Shown: in pieces, positions 16,167 to 26,896 of the stretch | How positions within the stretch are numbered: the stretch's first letter is position 1 | How the letters are laid out: each line of letters begins with the position of its first letter | Assembly: GCF_036188265.1 (NCBI RefSeq) | Contig: NZ_CP108093.1 | Span: 3,361,001-3,425,000 of the forward strand | Length of the DNA: 64,000 nt | From: Streptomyces sp. NBC_00247 | GTDB lineage: Bacteria > Actinomycetota > Actinomycetes > Streptomycetales > Streptomycetaceae | Direction of reading: 5' to 3' | Position numbers and translations under genes: made by a program | The notes under the pieces: generated by a model | Told to the model about the DNA's origin: nothing | The model's database searches: none | The model's input: the letters and a program-made list of their open reading frames with translations, nothing else

Positions 16167-17720
16167 TCAGACCCCCAGCTCCGCGGCTATCCGTCCGGAC
16201 TTGATGGCCTTGAGCAGTTCGGAGTGGTCCGCCTCGGTCCGGTCCGCGTACGTCACCGCGAAATCGGCCACCGCCTCCTCCAACTCGTCGTTCTTCCCGC
16301 AGTACGCGGCGAGGAGACGCGGATCGGCGCTGTGCGCGTGGGCCCGCGCGAGCAGGGCACCGGTCATCCGCGCGTAGTCGTCCACCTCGGCCGGGGCCAG
16401 TGCCGCCGGATCGACGCTGCCCTTGCGGTTCCTGAACTGCCGCACCTGGTAGGGCCGGCCCTCGACCTCGGCCCAGCCGAGCAGATGGTCGCTGACGACC
16501 TGCATCCGCTTCTGCCCGAGCACCACCCGGCGGCCCTCGTGCTCCACCGCGGGCACATCGAATCCGACGGCGGGCAGATGGGGCGTCAGCGCGGACGGCC
16601 GGGCCTCCTTCACCTGGAGCACCAGCGGCTCCCTCCGGTGATCGAGCAGCAGCACCACGTACGAACGGGTCCCGACGCTGCCCGTCCCCACCACCCGGAA
16701 CGCCACGTCGTGGATCGCGTGGCGGGCGAGCAGCGGTACCCGGTCCTCCGGAAGCGTCTCCAGATAGCCGCCCAGCCCCGCCGCGACGGCCGCCGCCTCC
16801 GCGTCCGGCACCCGGCGCAGCACCGGCCGGGCATCCACGAACCGGCGCCCGCCATCCTCCGACTCCTCGGTGGACCGGGCGGCGAACCGGGCGCTCGTGT
16901 TCTTCCGGGCCTTCTCGGAGACCCGCTCCAGCGTCCCCAGGAGATCCCGCGCGTCCGCGTGCGAGACGAGCGCCTCGTCCGCGATGGCGTTCCAGGCGTC
17001 GAGCGTGGAGAGCCGGGCGAGCAACCTCATCGTCCGCCGGTACGCGCCCACCGCGTCGTACGCGCCCTTGCGGCAGGTGTCCTCGTCGGCGCCGGCCACC
17101 CGGCCGACGAGCACGAAGGAGGCCGCCAGCCGCTTGAGGTCCCACTCCCAGGGGCCGAAGACCGTTTCGTCGAAGTCGTTGAGGTCGATGACGAGGTTTC
17201 CCCGGGCGTCCCCGTACAGACCGAAGTTCGCCGCGTGCGCGTCGCCGCAGAGCTGCGCGCCCACACCGGTGACGGGTGTTCCCGTGAGGTCGTGGGCCAT
17301 GAGCCCCGCCGCTCCGCGCAGGAACGCGAAGGGGGTGGCCGCCATCCGCCCCACCCGTATCGGAGTCAGACCCGGCACCCGGCCCTGGTTCGACTCCTCG
17401 ACCGCCCGCACCGCGTCCGGCCGCCCCGCGGGAAGGACCAGCGACGCGTGGGCGGCTCGCGGCACCCGCTCGCGCAAGGCCCGGCCCGCCGCCTTGCGCG
17501 AGGACTCCTCCGTCCGCCGTGCGAACCCCGCCACCACCGGAATGCGCGCCCCGGGCACCGGAACCCCCGGAACCGGGACCCCCGCCGCCCAACCGCCCAC
17601 GGCCGCGGCCACACCGGCCAAGCCGCTCGCGGACACCCGGGCACCCGTCACGCTCGCGTCCGACGGGCCGGCCAGCCCCGACAGGCCCAGCACACCGGTC
17701 CCCGCATCGGTCCCACTCAT
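16167..17720 (-). CDS. DUF2252-family protein
   Basis: This 517-residue DUF2252 protein has a kinase-like-fold signature: GDAHAANFGLYG near residue 160 resembles the catalytic loop of aminoglycoside phosphotransferases, and DLNDFDET may supply the metal-binding aspartate. Other segments are AYCGKNDELEEAVADFA and QVRQFRNRKGS. The first ~70 residues are Gly/Val/Pro-rich. Function is unknown; a small-molecule phosphotransferase is a guess from the motif. The ATG at 17718-17720 has GGGGGAGG upstream. Confidence 0.85.
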   Translation of the reverse strand: MSGTDAGTGVLGLSGLAGPSDASVTGARVSASGLAGVAAAVGGWAAGVPVPGVPVPGARIPVVAGFARRTEESSRKAAGRALRERVPRAAHASLVLPAGRPDAVRAVEESNQGRVPGLTPIRVGRMAATPFAFLRGAAGLMAHDLTGTPVTGVGAQLCGDAHAANFGLYGDARGNLVIDLNDFDETVFGPWEWDLKRLAASFVLVGRVAGADEDTCRKGAYDAVGAYRRTMRLLARLSTLDAWNAIADEALVSHADARDLLGTLERVSEKARKNTSARFAARSTEESEDGGRRFVDARPVLRRVPDAEAAAVAAGLGGYLETLPEDRVPLLARHAIHDVAFRVVGTGSVGTRSYVVLLLDHRREPLVLQVKEARPSALTPHLPAVGFDVPAVEHEGRRVVLGQKRMQVVSDHLLGWAEVEGRPYQVRQFRNRKGSVDPAALAPAEVDDYARMTGALLARAHAHSADPRLLAAYCGKNDELEEAVADFAVTYADRTEADHSELLKAIKSGRIAAELGV

Positions 17721-17808
17721 GGAAAACCGCCTCCCCCGCCCACCAGCGGTCCTGTTCGTCCTCAACGGGCCATGACCGTACCGCCGTTCGTCCGGGGCCG
17801 TCGGCCCC

Positions 17809-17840
17809 TGTGGACAACTACCGCTCCAACCTGTGGACAA
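17809..17840. other. Pair of perfect DnaA boxes outside oriC
   Basis: TGTGGACAA occurs at 17809-17817 and again at 17832-17840 in the same orientation, 23 bp apart centre to centre (about two helical turns). Each is the reverse complement of TTGTCCACA, the preferred Streptomyces DnaA box. Confidence 0.7.
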
Positions 17841-18099
17841 GTCCCTGAGCAGCCCAAAGAGCGAGTAAAGCCGTGACGGAACGAGACGTCCCAGGCGCCG
17901 GGCGGGCGGCGCGGGCACGAGCCCGGCAGAAAGACGTCGAAGCTCAAGGCAGCGCGGGGCACGCGCAGAACGACGGGCTCATGACGGACGGCATCGCGCC
18001 GGACCACATGGCGCAGAACCACATGGCGCAGAACCACACCGCACTGAACGACACCGCACGCATCAATGACCCATCGCCGCCCGCACATCGAGTGACCAT

Positions 18100-18113
18100 G
18101 TTTCACGTGAAAC
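18100..18113. other. parS: parS centromere site 1
   Basis: GTTTCACGTGAAAC is a perfect match to the 14-bp palindromic ParB-binding site of Streptomyces. These sites cluster around oriC and nucleate ParB complexes for chromosome segregation. Confidence 0.95.
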
Positions 18114-18188
18114 AGAGCACAGCACCCGACCCCGACCGGGATCGCTCCGGCCCACCGGCAACCCCGGCCGAAGGCACCGACACAACGA

Positions 18189-18226
18189 AGAACCCCCGTA
18201 CCGGATCTCTCCGGTACGGGGGTTCT
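18189..18226 (-). terminator. Terminator downstream of tRNA-Leu
   Basis: A perfect 16-bp inverted repeat, AGAACCCCCGTACCGG and its complement, is separated by a six-base loop (ATCTCT). It lies 40 bp beyond the 3' end of the minus-strand tRNA-Leu. Confidence 0.85.
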
Positions 18227-18265
18227 GTCGAATCCAACTCAGTAACTGTTTCCAGCTACTCGTTG

Positions 18266-18348
18266 TGCGCGAGGGGGGATTTGAACCCCCACGTCCCTAA
18301 GGACACTGGCACCTGAAGCCAGCGCGTCTGCCGTTCCGCCACTCGCGC
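18266..18348 (-). tRNA. tRNA-Leu (CAG)
   Basis: An 83-nt class II tRNA with a long variable arm. The acceptor 5' GCGCGAG pairs with CTCGCGC. The anticodon stem CTGGC/GCCAG encloses the loop TTCAGGT, giving anticodon CAG (decodes CUG). The T-loop is TTCAAAT. CCA is not encoded. Confidence 0.95.
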
Positions 18349-18662
18349 AAAGTGGTGTCCAGTTCCTCGCACCGTTTCGCGGTGCTTCTCCCTGGCGACA
18401 ACGGAAGATTAGCACGCTGAGCGGGGAGGATTCACATCCGTTGTTTCGAGGACTCCGCAGCGGGAAGCGGGAACGCGGAACCATCTCCCCCACTCCCGCC
18501 GGGAGCACCTCGTGTGCGGGACACTGTCATGTGGCCACCTCTACGATCCGTGTGAGAGGGGACACTCATCCACCGGGCAGACAAGGGGAACCAGCCGTTT
18601 TCCCCGGGCGTGGATACGATCAGTAAGCAGTACAGGGACGATGACACCGGAGGAGGTGCCCC
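18349..18662. promoter_or_regulatory. Region upstream of the fhaA operon
   Basis: This 314-bp region holds no gene. It should contain the tRNA-Leu promoter (leftward) and the promoter of the fhaA-pknB operon (rightward). A TACGAT at about 18614 is a candidate -10, without a convincing -35. GGAGGAGG lies seven bases before the fhaA ATG. Confidence 0.5.
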
Positions 18663-19559
18663 ATGGGAGTCATGAAGCGTTTCGAGCAGCGTCTCGAAGG
18701 TCTGGTCAACGGCACCTTCGCCAAGGTCTTCAAGTCCGAGGTCCAGCCGGTCGAGATCGCGGGTGCGCTCCAGCGCGAGTGCGACAACAACGCGACGATC
18801 TGGAACCGCGAGCGGACAGTCGTCCCGAACGACTTCATCGTCGAACTGAGCGCTCCCGACTACGAGCGGCTCAGCCCGTACTCCGGACAGCTCGGCGACG
18901 AGCTGTCCGGGCTCGTGCGGGACTACGCGAAGCAGCAGCGCTACACCTTCATGGGGTCGATCAAGGTCCACCTGGAGAAGGCGGACGACCTGGACACGGG
19001 CCTCTACCGCGTGCGCAGCCGCACCCTCGCTTCGAGCACCTCGCAGCAGGACCCCGCCGCGCCGCAGGGCAGGCCCGACCAGCCCTACGGCGGCCGTCCC
19101 GACGCCTACGGCGCCCAGCGCCCGGCACCGGGACACCAGCCCCCCGGTGGTTACGGCTACCCCCCCGCCGCCGCTCCTCCGATGCCCGCGGCCCCGCCGC
19201 CGGGCGCCGGACGGACGGCCGGCCCCTCGAACGACCGGCGCCGCCCTCCCGTGCCCTCCGGCCCTCTGCCGGAGACGCAGGTCAGGCGCTGGATCGAGAT
19301 CAACGGCACCCGCCATCAGATCTCCCGCCCGACGCTGGTGCTGGGACGCAGCACCGAAGCCGACGTGCGGATCGACGATCCCGGCGTATCGCGCCGGCAC
19401 TGTGAGATCCGGACCGGAACGCCCTCGACGATCCAGGATCTCGGGTCCACCAACGGCATCGTGGTGGACGGGCAGCACACCACCCGCGCTACGCTCCGCG
19501 ACGGCTCGCGGATCGTCGTGGGCAACACCACCATCGTTTACCGGCAAGCCGAAGGGTGA
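18663..19559 (+). CDS. fhaA: FhaA: DUF3662 and FHA-domain protein
   Basis: This 298-residue cytoplasmic adaptor has an N-terminal DUF3662 domain (1-125, FEQRLEGLVNGTFAKVFKSE), a Pro/Gly/Tyr-rich linker (125-205) and a C-terminal FHA domain (about 215-295). The FHA domain carries the phosphothreonine-binding residues LGRS, SRRH and GSTNG. Its mycobacterial counterpart binds phosphorylated partners of PknB and affects peptidoglycan synthesis. It is first in the fhaA-fhaB-pstP-rodA-pbpA-pknB cluster and has a strong SD. Confidence 0.93.
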   Translation: MGVMKRFEQRLEGLVNGTFAKVFKSEVQPVEIAGALQRECDNNATIWNRERTVVPNDFIVELSAPDYERLSPYSGQLGDELSGLVRDYAKQQRYTFMGSIKVHLEKADDLDTGLYRVRSRTLASSTSQQDPAAPQGRPDQPYGGRPDAYGAQRPAPGHQPPGGYGYPPAAAPPMPAAPPPGAGRTAGPSNDRRRPPVPSGPLPETQVRRWIEINGTRHQISRPTLVLGRSTEADVRIDDPGVSRRHCEIRTGTPSTIQDLGSTNGIVVDGQHTTRATLRDGSRIVVGNTTIVYRQAEG

Positions 19560-19569
19560 AGCGGGGGCA

Positions 19570-20085
19570 ATGTCAGAGCTGACCCTGACGGTCATGCGGC
19601 TAGGTTTCCTGGCCGTTCTGTGGCTGTTCGTGATCGTGGCCGTACAGGTCATCCGCAGCGATCTGTTCGGAACGCGCGTCACCCAGCGCGGCTCACGCCG
19701 TACGGGTGCCGAGACGCGTCCGCAGCAGGCCCGCCAGCAGGCGGCCGCACCGCCGCAACAGCGCCAGCAGCCGGCGCGTCAGCGCCGCGGCGCACCGACC
19801 AAACTGGTCGTCTCCGAAGGCTCCCTCACGGGCACCACGGTCGCGCTCCAGGGCCAGACCATCACGCTGGGCCGGGCCCACGATTCGACGATCGTGCTGG
19901 ACGACGACTACGCGTCCAGTCGGCATGCCAGGATCTACCCCGACCGGGACGGCCAGTGGATCGTCGAGGATCTCGGGTCCACCAACGGCACGTATCTCGA
20001 CCGGACCCGTCTCACCACCCCGACGCCTGTTCCGCTGGGTGCGCCGATCCGTATCGGCAAGACCGTCATCGAGCTGCGGAAGTAG
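19570..20085 (+). CDS. fhaB: FhaB (FipA-like) membrane FHA protein
   Basis: This 171-residue protein has one N-terminal transmembrane segment (about 5-25, GFLAVLWLFVIVAVQVI), a Gln/Arg/Ala-rich linker and a C-terminal FHA domain (85-170) with LGRAHDST, SSRHARI and GSTNGTYLD. In mycobacteria the equivalent recruits phosphorylated FtsZ/FtsQ. Ten bases separate it from fhaA. The start follows a G-rich SD (GCGGGGG). Confidence 0.92.
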   Translation: MSELTLTVMRLGFLAVLWLFVIVAVQVIRSDLFGTRVTQRGSRRTGAETRPQQARQQAAAPPQQRQQPARQRRGAPTKLVVSEGSLTGTTVALQGQTITLGRAHDSTIVLDDDYASSRHARIYPDRDGQWIVEDLGSTNGTYLDRTRLTTPTPVPLGAPIRIGKTVIELRK

Positions 20086-20169
20086 TACGACAATGAGCGA
20101 GCGGAGCGAGCGAGCCGCGGCGGTCCTGACGAAGGACGCGGCCCGGCTCCCGACCGGAGGGTGGGCAGT

Positions 20170-21702
20170 GTGGCTCGACAAGACCGGCTGTACCCCGAAC
20201 CGACGGGCGAGGTGCGCATGAGTCTTTCCTTGCGTTTCGCCGCCGGATCGCACAAGGGCATGATCCGGGAGGGGAACGAGGACTCCGGCTACGCCGGTCC
20301 CCGGCTCCTCGCGATCGCCGACGGCATGGGCGGCCAGGCCGCCGGTGAGGTCGCCAGCTCCGAGGTGATCTCCACACTCGTCCAGCTCGACGACGACGTG
20401 CCCGGCTCCGACATCCTCACCTCGCTCGGCACCGCCGTGCAGCGGGCCAACGACCAGCTTCGCGTCATGGTCGAGGAGGACCCCCAGCTGGAGGGCATGG
20501 GCACCACGCTCACCGCCCTGCTCTGGACGGGCCAGCGCCTCGGCCTGGTGCACGTCGGTGACTCCCGCGCGTACCTGCTGCGCGACGGACTCCTCACCCA
20601 GATCACCCAGGACCACACCTGGGTGCAGCGTCTGGTGGACGAGGGCCGGATCACCGAGGAGGAGGCCACCACCCACCCGCAGCGCTCCCTGCTGATGCGG
20701 GCCCTGGGCAGCGGCGACCACGTCGAACCCGACCTCTCGATCCGCGAGGTCCGGGCCGGCGACCGCTACCTCATCTGCTCCGACGGCCTCTCCGGCGTCG
20801 TCTCGCACCAGACGATGGAAGAGACGCTCGCCAGCTACCAGGGCCCCCAGGAGACCATCCAGGAGCTCATCCAGCTCGCCCTGCGCGGCGGCGGACCGGA
20901 CAACATCACCTGCATCGTCGCCGACGTCCTGGACGCCGACAGCAACGACACCCTGGCCGGTCACCTCAGCGACACCCCGGTGATCGTCGGCGCGGTCGCG
21001 GAGAACCAGGCTCAGCTCAGCGACGGCGGGGCCATGCAGACCCCGGCCGGCCGCGCGGCCGGCCTCGGACGCCCCGTGCCGCCCCCCGCCGGCGGCTTCG
21101 GTCCGCCCGGCAGCGGTTCGGACTCCGGTTACGGCGACGGCCCGCACGGTTCCTTCGACTCGTACACCGAGGACGACTTCGTCAAGCCCGGCGGACGCAG
21201 GTGGCTCAAGCGGTCGCTCTACGTCGTGCTCGCCCTGGCGGTCGTCGGCGGCGGTGTGTACGGCGGCTACCGCTGGACGCAGACGCAGTACTACGTGGGC
21301 GCGAAGAACGACAACGTCGCCCTGTTCCAGGGCATCAGCCAGGACCTCGGCTGGATCTCACTCTCGAAGGTCGAGAAGGACCACCCGGAGATCGAACTCA
21401 AGTACCTGCCGCCGTACCAGCGCAAGCAGGTCGAGGAGACGATCGCCGAGGGCAACCTCGCCGACGCCCGGGAGAAGGTCGACCAGTTGTCGCTCCAGGC
21501 GACCGCCTGCAAGAAGGACGCTCAGCGCCGAGCGGCCGAGAAGCAGGCAGCCGAGGCAGCCGCTTCCGCCGACAAGACCTCCACGACGGCCTCCGACAAG
21601 GAGACCGCCAAGGAGACGAAGCCGACCGCAGCGACCCCCACTCCCGGCCCCAGCCTCTCGGAGGAAGAGCAGAAGCTGGTCCCGCAGTGCGGTAAGCAGT
21701 AA
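20170..21702 (+). CDS. pstP: PP2C-family Ser/Thr phosphatase PstP
   Basis: A 510-residue membrane phosphatase opposing PknB. The cytoplasmic PP2C domain (about 15-255) has the metal-binding motifs GNEDSGY, ADGMGG, VGDSRAYL, SDGLSG and PDNITC. A flexible linker leads to a transmembrane helix near residue 350 (SLYVVLALAVVGGGVYGGY) and an extracellular Lys/Ala/Thr-rich tail. The GTG at 20170 is chosen because GGAGG lies nine bases upstream. An ATG at 20218 is possible and would remove 16 residues without touching the PP2C core. Confidence 0.93.
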   Translation: MARQDRLYPEPTGEVRMSLSLRFAAGSHKGMIREGNEDSGYAGPRLLAIADGMGGQAAGEVASSEVISTLVQLDDDVPGSDILTSLGTAVQRANDQLRVMVEEDPQLEGMGTTLTALLWTGQRLGLVHVGDSRAYLLRDGLLTQITQDHTWVQRLVDEGRITEEEATTHPQRSLLMRALGSGDHVEPDLSIREVRAGDRYLICSDGLSGVVSHQTMEETLASYQGPQETIQELIQLALRGGGPDNITCIVADVLDADSNDTLAGHLSDTPVIVGAVAENQAQLSDGGAMQTPAGRAAGLGRPVPPPAGGFGPPGSGSDSGYGDGPHGSFDSYTEDDFVKPGGRRWLKRSLYVVLALAVVGGGVYGGYRWTQTQYYVGAKNDNVALFQGISQDLGWISLSKVEKDHPEIELKYLPPYQRKQVEETIAEGNLADAREKVDQLSLQATACKKDAQRRAAEKQAAEAAASADKTSTTASDKETAKETKPTAATPTPGPSLSEEEQKLVPQCGKQ

Positions 21703-21725
21703 GGCCGTAGGGGGCCCACAGCACC

Positions 21726-23147
21726 ATGAGCGTTGTCACCAACACGACCACCATCGGCGCGATCGACGCACCGAGCCGCCGCAACACCGAACTGATCATG
21801 ATGGTCTTCGCCATCGCCATCTCGGTGTTCGCGTACGCCAACGTCGGTCTCGCCATCGACGGCAAGCTGCCGTCCGGCATGCTCGGCTACGGCGCCGGGC
21901 TCGTCCTGCTCGGCGGCGTAGCCCACCTCGTGGTGCGCAAGTTCGCGCCGTACGCCGACCCGCTGCTGCTGCCGCTGGCCACCCTGCTCAACGGCCTGGG
22001 GCTGGTGCTGATCTGGCGCCTCGACCAGTCGCAGCGGCTGATCCAGGACGCGGCGCGACGGGGGTACACCTACAGCCCGGACGCACCCAAGCAGCTGCTG
22101 TACTCGGCGATCGGGGTCGCCTTCTTCGTCGCCGTGCTGATGGTGCTCAAGGACCACCGTGTCCTCCAGCGCTACACGTACATCTCCATGGTCGTCGCGC
22201 TGGTCCTGCTGATCACGCCGATCTTCTTCCCCGAGGTCAACGGCGCGAAGATCTGGATCAGCCTGGGTCCGTTCTCGATCCAGCCCGGAGAATTCGCGAA
22301 GATCTTCATCGCGATCTTCTTCTCCGGCTATCTCATGGTGAAGCGCGACGCGCTGGCCTTGGCGAGCCGGCGCTTCATGGGGATGTACCTCCCCCGCGGC
22401 CGTGACCTCGGCCCGATCCTGACGATCTGGGCGCTGTCGATCCTGATCCTGGTCTTCGAGACCGACCTCGGTACCTCACTGCTGTTCTTCGGCCTCTTCA
22501 TCGTCATGCTCTACGTGGCGACCGAGCGGACCAGCTGGATCGTCTTCGGTCTGCTGATGTCCGGGGCGGGCGCGGTCGGTGTCGCGACCTTCGAGCCGCA
22601 CGTCCAGCAGCGCGTGGACGCCTGGGTCGACCCGTTCAAGAATTTCGGCCAGACCGGCGCGAGCGGCGCGAGCGAGCAGATCGCCCAGTCCCTGATGTCG
22701 TTCGGTTCCGGCGGCACCCTCGGCTCCGGCCTCGGCCAGGGCCACTCGGACCTGATCATGTTCGCCGCCAACGCCGACTTCATCCTCTCCACCGTCGGCG
22801 AGGAGCTCGGCCTGGCCGGAATGATGGCGGTCCTGCTGGTCTACGGCCTGATCGTCGAGCGCGGTATCCGTACCGCCCTCGCCGCCCGCGACCCGTTCGG
22901 CAAGCTCCTGGCGGTCGGTCTCTCCGGCGCCTTCGCCATCCAGGTCTTCGTCGTCGCCGGCGGTGTGATGGGCCTCATCCCGCTCAGCGGTATGACGATG
23001 CCGTTCCTGGCGTACGGCGGTTCGTCCGTGCTCGCCAACTGGGCGCTGATCGCGATCCTCATCCGGATCAGCGACACCGCGCGCCGCCCGGCGCCCGCCC
23101 CCGCCCCCTCGCCCGACGCCGAGATGACTCAGGTGGTCCGTCCGTGA
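21726..23147 (+). CDS. rodA: SEDS-family peptidoglycan polymerase (RodA/FtsW)
   Basis: A 473-residue polytopic protein with about ten transmembrane helices, of the SEDS glycosyltransferase family that polymerises lipid II. Conserved segments are NGAKIWISLGPFSIQPGEFA, FETDLGTSLLFFGLF and PLSGMTMPFLAYGGSS. Position in this cluster, next to its cognate transpeptidase, matches rodA of the mycobacterial rodA-pbpA-pknA-pknB locus. FtsW is the alternative name but is usually in the dcw cluster. Its TGA overlaps the pbpA GTG. Confidence 0.9.
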   Translation: MSVVTNTTTIGAIDAPSRRNTELIMMVFAIAISVFAYANVGLAIDGKLPSGMLGYGAGLVLLGGVAHLVVRKFAPYADPLLLPLATLLNGLGLVLIWRLDQSQRLIQDAARRGYTYSPDAPKQLLYSAIGVAFFVAVLMVLKDHRVLQRYTYISMVVALVLLITPIFFPEVNGAKIWISLGPFSIQPGEFAKIFIAIFFSGYLMVKRDALALASRRFMGMYLPRGRDLGPILTIWALSILILVFETDLGTSLLFFGLFIVMLYVATERTSWIVFGLLMSGAGAVGVATFEPHVQQRVDAWVDPFKNFGQTGASGASEQIAQSLMSFGSGGTLGSGLGQGHSDLIMFAANADFILSTVGEELGLAGMMAVLLVYGLIVERGIRTALAARDPFGKLLAVGLSGAFAIQVFVVAGGVMGLIPLSGMTMPFLAYGGSSVLANWALIAILIRISDTARRPAPAPAPSPDAEMTQVVRP

Positions 23148-24598
23148 ACAAGCCCCTGCGCAGGATCGCGATCTTCTGCGGGGTCCTGATCCTGGCCCTG
23201 CTGGTCCGCACGAACTACCTGCAGTACGTCCGCGCCGACGAGCTGAACTCGCGCGAGGAGAACCGTCGCGTCCGGATCGAGCGGTACGCCCACGAGCGCG
23301 GCGACATCATCGTCGACGGCAAGGCCGTCACGGGCTCGGTCGAGACGAACGGCAGCGACTTCAAGTACAAGCGGGTCTGGAAGGACGGGCCCATGTGGGC
23401 CCCCGTCACCGGCTTCTCCTCGCAGGCGTTCGACTCCACCCAGCTGGAGAACCTCGAGGACGGCATCCTCACGGGCAACGACGACCAGCTCTTCTTCAAC
23501 CGCACCCTGTCGATGTTCACCGGGGAGCAGAAGAAGGGCGGCAACGTCGTCACCACCCTCAACGGCGCCGCGCAGAAGGCCGCCTTCGAGGGGCTCGGCA
23601 ACCAGAAGGGCGCGGCCGTCGCCCTCGACCCGCAGACCGGCGCCATCCTGGCCCTGGCCAGCACGCCGTCCTACGACCCCTCGGTCTTCGCCGGCAACTC
23701 CGACAAGGACTCCGAAGCCCGCGCGAAGCTCCTCGCGGACAAGGACCAGCCCATGCTCAACCGGGCCCTGCGCGAGACCTACCCGCCGGGCTCGACGTTC
23801 AAGATCGTCACCGCCGCCGCCGCCCTGGAGAACGGCCTCTACGACTCCATCGACGACCCGACGGACTCCCCGCTCCCCTGGACGCTGCCCCAGACGTCAC
23901 GCCCGCTCAACAACGAGGGCACCATCCCCTGCAAGAACGCCACGCTCCGGGAAGCGCTGCGGTACTCCTGCAACACCGTCTTCGGCAAGATCAGCGCCGA
24001 CCTCGGCAACAAGAAGATGATCGAGGAAGCCAACAAGTTCGGCTTCAACGACGAGATCTTCACCCCGGTCCGCGCCGACAAGAGCGTCTACCCCGAGGAC
24101 AACCCGTCGCAGAACGCCATGGCGGGCATCGGCCAGGCGTCCAACCGCGCCACCCCGCTCCAGATGGCCATGGTGGCCTCGACCATCGCCAACGACGGCA
24201 AGCTCATGCAGCCGTACATGGTCGCCGCGCGGCAGGCACCGAACACGGACACCATCTACACGGCCGAGCCGAAGGAGATGAGCCAGCCTCTCTCCGCCGC
24301 CAACGCCCAGAAGATCCAGCAGATGATGGAGACCGTCGTCGAGCAGGGCACGGGAACCAACGCCCAGATCGACGGCGTCACCGTCGGCGGCAAGACCGGC
24401 ACGGCCGAGAACGGCGTGAACAACAGCAAGAAGCCGTACGCCTGGTTCATCTCGTACGCGAAGACGGACAAGGGCTCCCCGGTCGCCGTCGCGGTCGTGG
24501 TCGCCGACAGCAAGGCCAACCGCGACAACATCTCCGGTGGCGGCCTGGCCGCCCCGATCGCGAGGGCCATCATGAAGGCGGTCATCGACAACAAGTAG
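23144..24598 (+). CDS. pbpA: Class B penicillin-binding protein PbpA
   Basis: A 484-residue transpeptidase that cross-links peptidoglycan with the adjacent SEDS protein. It has an N-terminal membrane anchor (about 5-24), a dimerisation domain and a transpeptidase domain. The catalytic S217-T-F-K220, the SCN motif in RYSCNTVFGK and K417-T-G are all intact. The GTG start overlaps the rodA stop (GTGA). Confidence 0.94.
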   Translation: MNKPLRRIAIFCGVLILALLVRTNYLQYVRADELNSREENRRVRIERYAHERGDIIVDGKAVTGSVETNGSDFKYKRVWKDGPMWAPVTGFSSQAFDSTQLENLEDGILTGNDDQLFFNRTLSMFTGEQKKGGNVVTTLNGAAQKAAFEGLGNQKGAAVALDPQTGAILALASTPSYDPSVFAGNSDKDSEARAKLLADKDQPMLNRALRETYPPGSTFKIVTAAAALENGLYDSIDDPTDSPLPWTLPQTSRPLNNEGTIPCKNATLREALRYSCNTVFGKISADLGNKKMIEEANKFGFNDEIFTPVRADKSVYPEDNPSQNAMAGIGQASNRATPLQMAMVASTIANDGKLMQPYMVAARQAPNTDTIYTAEPKEMSQPLSAANAQKIQQMMETVVEQGTGTNAQIDGVTVGGKTGTAENGVNNSKKPYAWFISYAKTDKGSPVAVAVVVADSKANRDNISGGGLAAPIARAIMKAVIDNK

Positions 24599-24766
24599 CG
24601 GGCCCCGACCCCTGACCGTCATACCGGACATCGGGATACCGGTCGGATATCGGCTGACGGGTGCGGGCCGAACGCGTCGCGCGTGCCCGGTAGCGTATGC
24701 GCGGACAGCGCACCGCCGGACCACACACGGGTGCGGTCGGGACTGACGGAGAGGGCTGGAACAGTG

Positions 24767-26752
<1,986 letters not shown>

Positions 26753-26763
26753 CCCCCGCCACG

Positions 26764-26804
26764 CGCATGGGCCCGGACCACCTGAGGTGGTCCGGGCCCA
26801 TGCG
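26764..26804. terminator. Bidirectional terminator between pknB and a sortase gene
   Basis: A perfect 19-bp stem (CGCATGGGCCCGGACCACC with its complement) has a TGA loop. It sits 11 bp after the pknB stop, between converging genes, and can serve both strands. Confidence 0.9.
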
Positions 26805-26896
26805 TATGTTCTACGGGTGGTACGCCGGAACGGCGATTACCGCGCGGCCCGAGCGATGCGGTGCGTGCGGTACCGGGCCGGGGACGCGGCGGGCGG

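Larger units (their letters stand above)
17721..18188. other. Intergenic region with two DnaA boxes, a parS and short repeats
   Basis: No gene is supported here. It holds a pair of perfect DnaA boxes (17809-17840) and one parS (18100-18113). A 15-bp direct repeat lies at 18008-18037 (unit ATGGCGCAGAACCAC). A plus-strand frame from a GTG at 17873 has fairly high third-position GC but runs through the tRNA-Leu terminator and into the tRNA, so I do not call it. Confidence 0.6.

Noticed and set aside
14331-17876. A 1181-codon plus-strand open frame
   Set aside because: It is antisense to the rhodanese, J-domain and DUF2252 genes, whose motifs are clear. The product is Arg/His/Pro-rich with no recognisable domain, a typical high-GC shadow frame.
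17873-18316. A 147-codon plus-strand frame starting at a GTG
   Set aside because: It has a weak SD and runs through a parS, a transcription terminator and tRNA-Leu. The protein is low-complexity. The GC at third positions is suggestive but not enough.
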